Part shown: one piece after another, positions 61,781-64,000 of the stretch
How positions within the stretch are numbered: position 1 is the first letter of the stretch
Layout of the letters: every line of letters starts with the position of its first letter
Assembly (NCBI RefSeq): GCF_029892155.1
Contig: NZ_JARZAG010000020.1
Location: 109,508-173,507, forward strand
From: Kitasatospora sp. GAS204B
Lineage (GTDB): Bacteria > Actinomycetota > Actinomycetes > Streptomycetales > Streptomycetaceae
Length of the DNA stretch: 64,000 nt
Direction: 5' to 3'
Notes under the pieces: model-generated
The model's database searches: none
Seen by the model: only the letters and a program-made list of their open reading frames with translations
Told to the model about the DNA's origin: nothing
Program-made: the position numbers and the translations under genes

Positions 61781-62767
61781 ATGACCACGCCCACCCCGCC
61801 GGCGCCCGCCGCGACCGTGCCACCCGCCCCGCACACCCTGACCCGCCCCCGAAGGCTCGCCCCCGGCGATCGGGTGGCCGTGATCGCCCCCAGCGGCCCG
61901 ATCGACGCGACCCGACTCGAGGCAGGCTGTGCCATCCTGCGCTCCTGGGGCCTGGAACCGGTGGTCGCGCCGCACGTGCTGGACGTCCACCCCCGCCTGG
62001 GCTACCTCGCGGGTTCCGACGAGGACCGCGCCGGCGACTTCCGGCAGGCCTGGCTCGACCCGACGATCGCGGCCGTCATCTGCGCCCGCGGCGGCTACGG
62101 CGCCCAACTCCTCTGTGACCTGCTCGACTGGGATGAGCTGCGCGCCGCCCCGCCCAAGCTGCTGATCGGATTCAGCGATGTGACGGCGCTGCACGAACAG
62201 CTGGCCATCCGCCTCGGCCTGGCCTCGCTCTACGGACCGATGGGTGCGGGCAGTTCCTTCGTGGGTGACCCCGCCACCAGCGAGCACCTGCGCCGCACCC
62301 TCTTCGACCCGGCCGGCGTCACCACGCTGACCGGCCCGCAGGCGGGTCCGCTGGTTCCCGGCCGCGCGCACGGGATCACGGCCGGCGGCTGTGCCTCCGT
62401 TCTGGCCACCGAATGCGGCACTCCGGCTGCCCGCCCCTCCTTCGCCGGCACGATCCTGCTGCTGGAGGACGTCAGCGAGCAGCCCTACCGGATCGACCGC
62501 ATCCTGAGCCAGCTGTTGCGCTCCGGTGCTCTGGACGGCGTGAGCGGGGTGGCGCTCGGCTCCTGGGAGGCGTGCGGTCCCGCGGACCGGATCCGCGATG
62601 TCATCCTGGAGCGCCTGGGCCCGCTCGGCGTTCCGATCCTCTGGGAGCTGGGTTTCGGCCACAGCCCGTCCACCCTGACCGTCCCGCTCGGCGTGCCCGC
62701 CGTCCTGGACGCCGATGCCGGCACGCTCACCCTGGAAGTTCCGGCGCTGGCCGACCGAACCGAATGA
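61781..62767 (+). CDS. S66-family (LD-carboxypeptidase-like) protein
   Basis: A 328-residue protein of the LdcA/MccF fold. RLAPGDRVAVIAPSGPID starts the N-terminal domain; ICARGGYGAQLLCDLLDW is the nucleophile-elbow region; LLIGFSDVTALH, ILLLEDVSEQPYRIDRIL (family Glu) and GFGHSPSTLTVPLG (family His) follow. By eye the position of the catalytic Ser after GGYGA is Gln, so classic cleavage of L,D-peptide bonds in murein tetrapeptides is not assured. ATG 61781 has GGAGGACGG upstream. It may be co-transcribed with the kinase-like gene 40 bp downstream. Confidence 0.83.
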   Translation: MTTPTPPAPAATVPPAPHTLTRPRRLAPGDRVAVIAPSGPIDATRLEAGCAILRSWGLEPVVAPHVLDVHPRLGYLAGSDEDRAGDFRQAWLDPTIAAVICARGGYGAQLLCDLLDWDELRAAPPKLLIGFSDVTALHEQLAIRLGLASLYGPMGAGSSFVGDPATSEHLRRTLFDPAGVTTLTGPQAGPLVPGRAHGITAGGCASVLATECGTPAARPSFAGTILLLEDVSEQPYRIDRILSQLLRSGALDGVSGVALGSWEACGPADRIRDVILERLGPLGVPILWELGFGHSPSTLTVPLGVPAVLDADAGTLTLEVPALADRTE

Positions 62768-62806
62768 CGAGCGACGCAGGACATCGAAGCAACGAAGAAC
62801 AGACAG

Positions 62807-63520
62807 ATGAAGCAAGAAGTCGAGCAACGAATGACGAACGTGCACCAGCCCGGCCTCAGCCCGATCGACCAGCCCGCCGACCTGGTCGCCCACCTGCTCG
62901 CCACCCTGCGCACCGCCCGCTTCGGCGGGCGGATGCTCCTCGGCGTCACCGGTGCCCCCGCCGCCGGTAAGTCGACCTTGGCGCGCCACCTGGTCACCGA
63001 GGTGAACCGCGCCCAGGGCCCGGGTACCGCCGCCTACGTGCCGATGGACGGCTTCCACCTCTCCAATGCCCAGCTCGACCGCCTCGGCCTGCGCCACCGC
63101 AAGGGAGCGCCGCCGACCTTCGACGTGCGCGGCTACCTGGCCCTGCTGGAGCGGCTCGCCACCGATCGCTTCCACGACATCTATGTGCCCGACTTCGACC
63201 GCACCCTTGACGAGCCCGTCGCCGCTCGCCACCTGGTCACTCCCGGCACCCGCCTTGTCGTCACCGAGGGCAACTACCTCGCCGCCGACGCACCCGACTG
63301 GTCCCAGGCCCGCTCGCTGCTCGGCGAGCTCTGGTTCCTGGACGCCGAGGACGAGGTCCGCGCCGACCGGCTGATCAGCCGGCACGAGGACGGCGGCCAG
63401 GACCGCCGCGCTGCCGAGGCGCGGGTCGCCGCCAACGACCAGCCCAATGGTGAGTACGTGAAGCTGAGCCGCGCTCGCTGCACTCGGACCGTCCGGCTCG
63501 CCGATTTGCCGCAGCTCTGA
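62807..63520 (+). CDS. Nucleoside/nucleotide kinase family protein (uridine-kinase-like)
   Basis: A 237-residue P-loop kinase. Walker A GVTGAPAAGKSTLARHL (about 46-62), YVPMDGFHLSNAQLDRLGLRHRKGAPPTFDVRGYLALL (substrate and metal segment), IYVPDFDRTLDEPVAARHLV, VVTEGNYLA (Walker B-like), and the lid segment RADRLISRHEDGG.DRRAAEARV with arginines. This pattern fits the uridine kinase/pantothenate kinase-like group often annotated as nucleoside or fructose kinases. Start either ATG 62807 or 62831; neither has a good ribosome-binding site. Confidence 0.85.
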   Translation: MKQEVEQRMTNVHQPGLSPIDQPADLVAHLLATLRTARFGGRMLLGVTGAPAAGKSTLARHLVTEVNRAQGPGTAAYVPMDGFHLSNAQLDRLGLRHRKGAPPTFDVRGYLALLERLATDRFHDIYVPDFDRTLDEPVAARHLVTPGTRLVVTEGNYLAADAPDWSQARSLLGELWFLDAEDEVRADRLISRHEDGGQDRRAAEARVAANDQPNGEYVKLSRARCTRTVRLADLPQL

Positions 63521-64000
63521 GCCGGGAGTAAGGTTTTCTAGTCGCTCGGCTGGGAGCACCGGACACGCGTCTGCGCGGACGGTCCCGGAGCGGCCACTCC
63601 TTGAAACACCACCCTCGGCAAGATCGTCGATCGCTGACGTGTCGCTTTTTGCGCCTTACAGCGATGGGCTTGTTTTGCCGTGCCGGTAATTCGGTGAGTG
63701 CGGCCGGATTCGCTTTTCGGAGCGGGGCTGGGCTAAAGTTCAACACGTCGGACGGGCCGTCAGGTCCGGTACGGCGAAGGCCTCCTGAGGCCGAAGCGGT
63801 GCGGAAGACCTGGTAAGGTTGGAAACACCGAGAGCGAGTCGGGAAACGCCGGAAGGCGGGTCTGATAAGCTCGAAGAGAAGAAAGAACGAAGCGCCCGGA
63901 GGGGCCACGGAAGTGGCTGCGAAGGAAGTGTCCGTTCCTTGAGAACTCAACAGCGTGCCAAAAGTCAACGCCAGATATGTTGACATCCCCGGCCTCGGTC
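63521..64000 (+). promoter_or_regulatory. rRNA operon promoter and 16S leader (16S gene beyond window)
   Basis: The last 90 bases contain a stretch closely like the leader of Streptomyces rrn operons as I remember it: CCTTGAGAACTCAACAGCG (63938-63956), then CAACGCCAGATATGTTGA. Upstream are three -10-like boxes, TAAAGT 63734-63739, TAAGGT 63814-63819 and TAAGCT 63866-63871, consistent with the multiple promoters of streptomycete rrn operons. No protein gene is credible here. The mature 16S sequence does not begin before the edge. Confidence 0.85.

Overview
The window is high-GC actinobacterial DNA and almost certainly from the Streptomycetaceae (Streptomyces, Kitasatospora or Streptacidiphilus). 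The evidence is an AdpA-type AraC regulator carrying a TTA leucine codon, its neighbour oligoribonuclease and a tRNA-His, a C-terminal LAXTG-type sortase signal, a mycothiol-enzyme-like protein, and a Streptomyces-like 16S rRNA leader at the right edge. All assignments come from reading protein and DNA motifs by eye; no database search was run.

Left part (1-17.5 kb) is accessory. After the end of a secreted protein and an MFS permease comes an aromatic-polyketide tailoring set: an ActIII-like ketoreductase, a didomain aromatase/cyclase, an acyl-CoA ligase fused to an NTF2/SnoaL-like domain, a metal-dependent cyclase, a free NTF2-like protein, and an acyl-CoA carboxylase beta plus epsilon pair. 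No ketosynthase, chain-length factor or ACP is present here. The carboxylase beta gene has an in-frame TTA codon, and SARP-like direct repeats lie in the divergent promoter. A MerR regulator with a classic 19-bp-spacer promoter, an MMPL exporter, a DUF4097/ribbon-helix-helix pair with a phased operator array, a DoxX-like protein and a DHA2-type MFS pump follow.

Middle part (17.6-38.6 kb) mixes housekeeping and lineage-specific genes. Two near-identical tRNA-Lys(CTT) genes, each with its own hairpin terminator, bracket a CPA1 antiporter, pgi and a secreted GH2 exo-beta-glucosaminidase with a palindromic operator. Next is a three-gene minus-strand operon (RecB/Cas4-like nuclease, barrel-like protein, SF1 helicase) whose order resembles the domain order of Dna2. 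Then come a DinB/mycothiol-type protein, a histidine phosphatase, a TPR regulator, two short primase-polymerase-like proteins, a spermidine-synthase-like protein, a LAXTG surface protein, a thioesterase, tRNA-His and orn.

Right part (38.7-64 kb) holds adpA with unusually long low-complexity tails, a HAD phosphatase, a universal stress protein, a 1.5-kb gene-poor stretch, and a leucine/isovalerate catabolic cluster (acyl-CoA dehydrogenase, HMG-CoA lyase, methylcrotonyl-CoA carboxylase alpha and beta) facing a TetR regulator across a perfect inverted repeat. It ends with a fused ABC exporter, an MFS permease, an ATP-grasp protein, an HTH protein, an S66-family peptidase, a nucleoside-kinase-like protein and the promoter/leader region of an rRNA operon whose 16S gene lies beyond the window.
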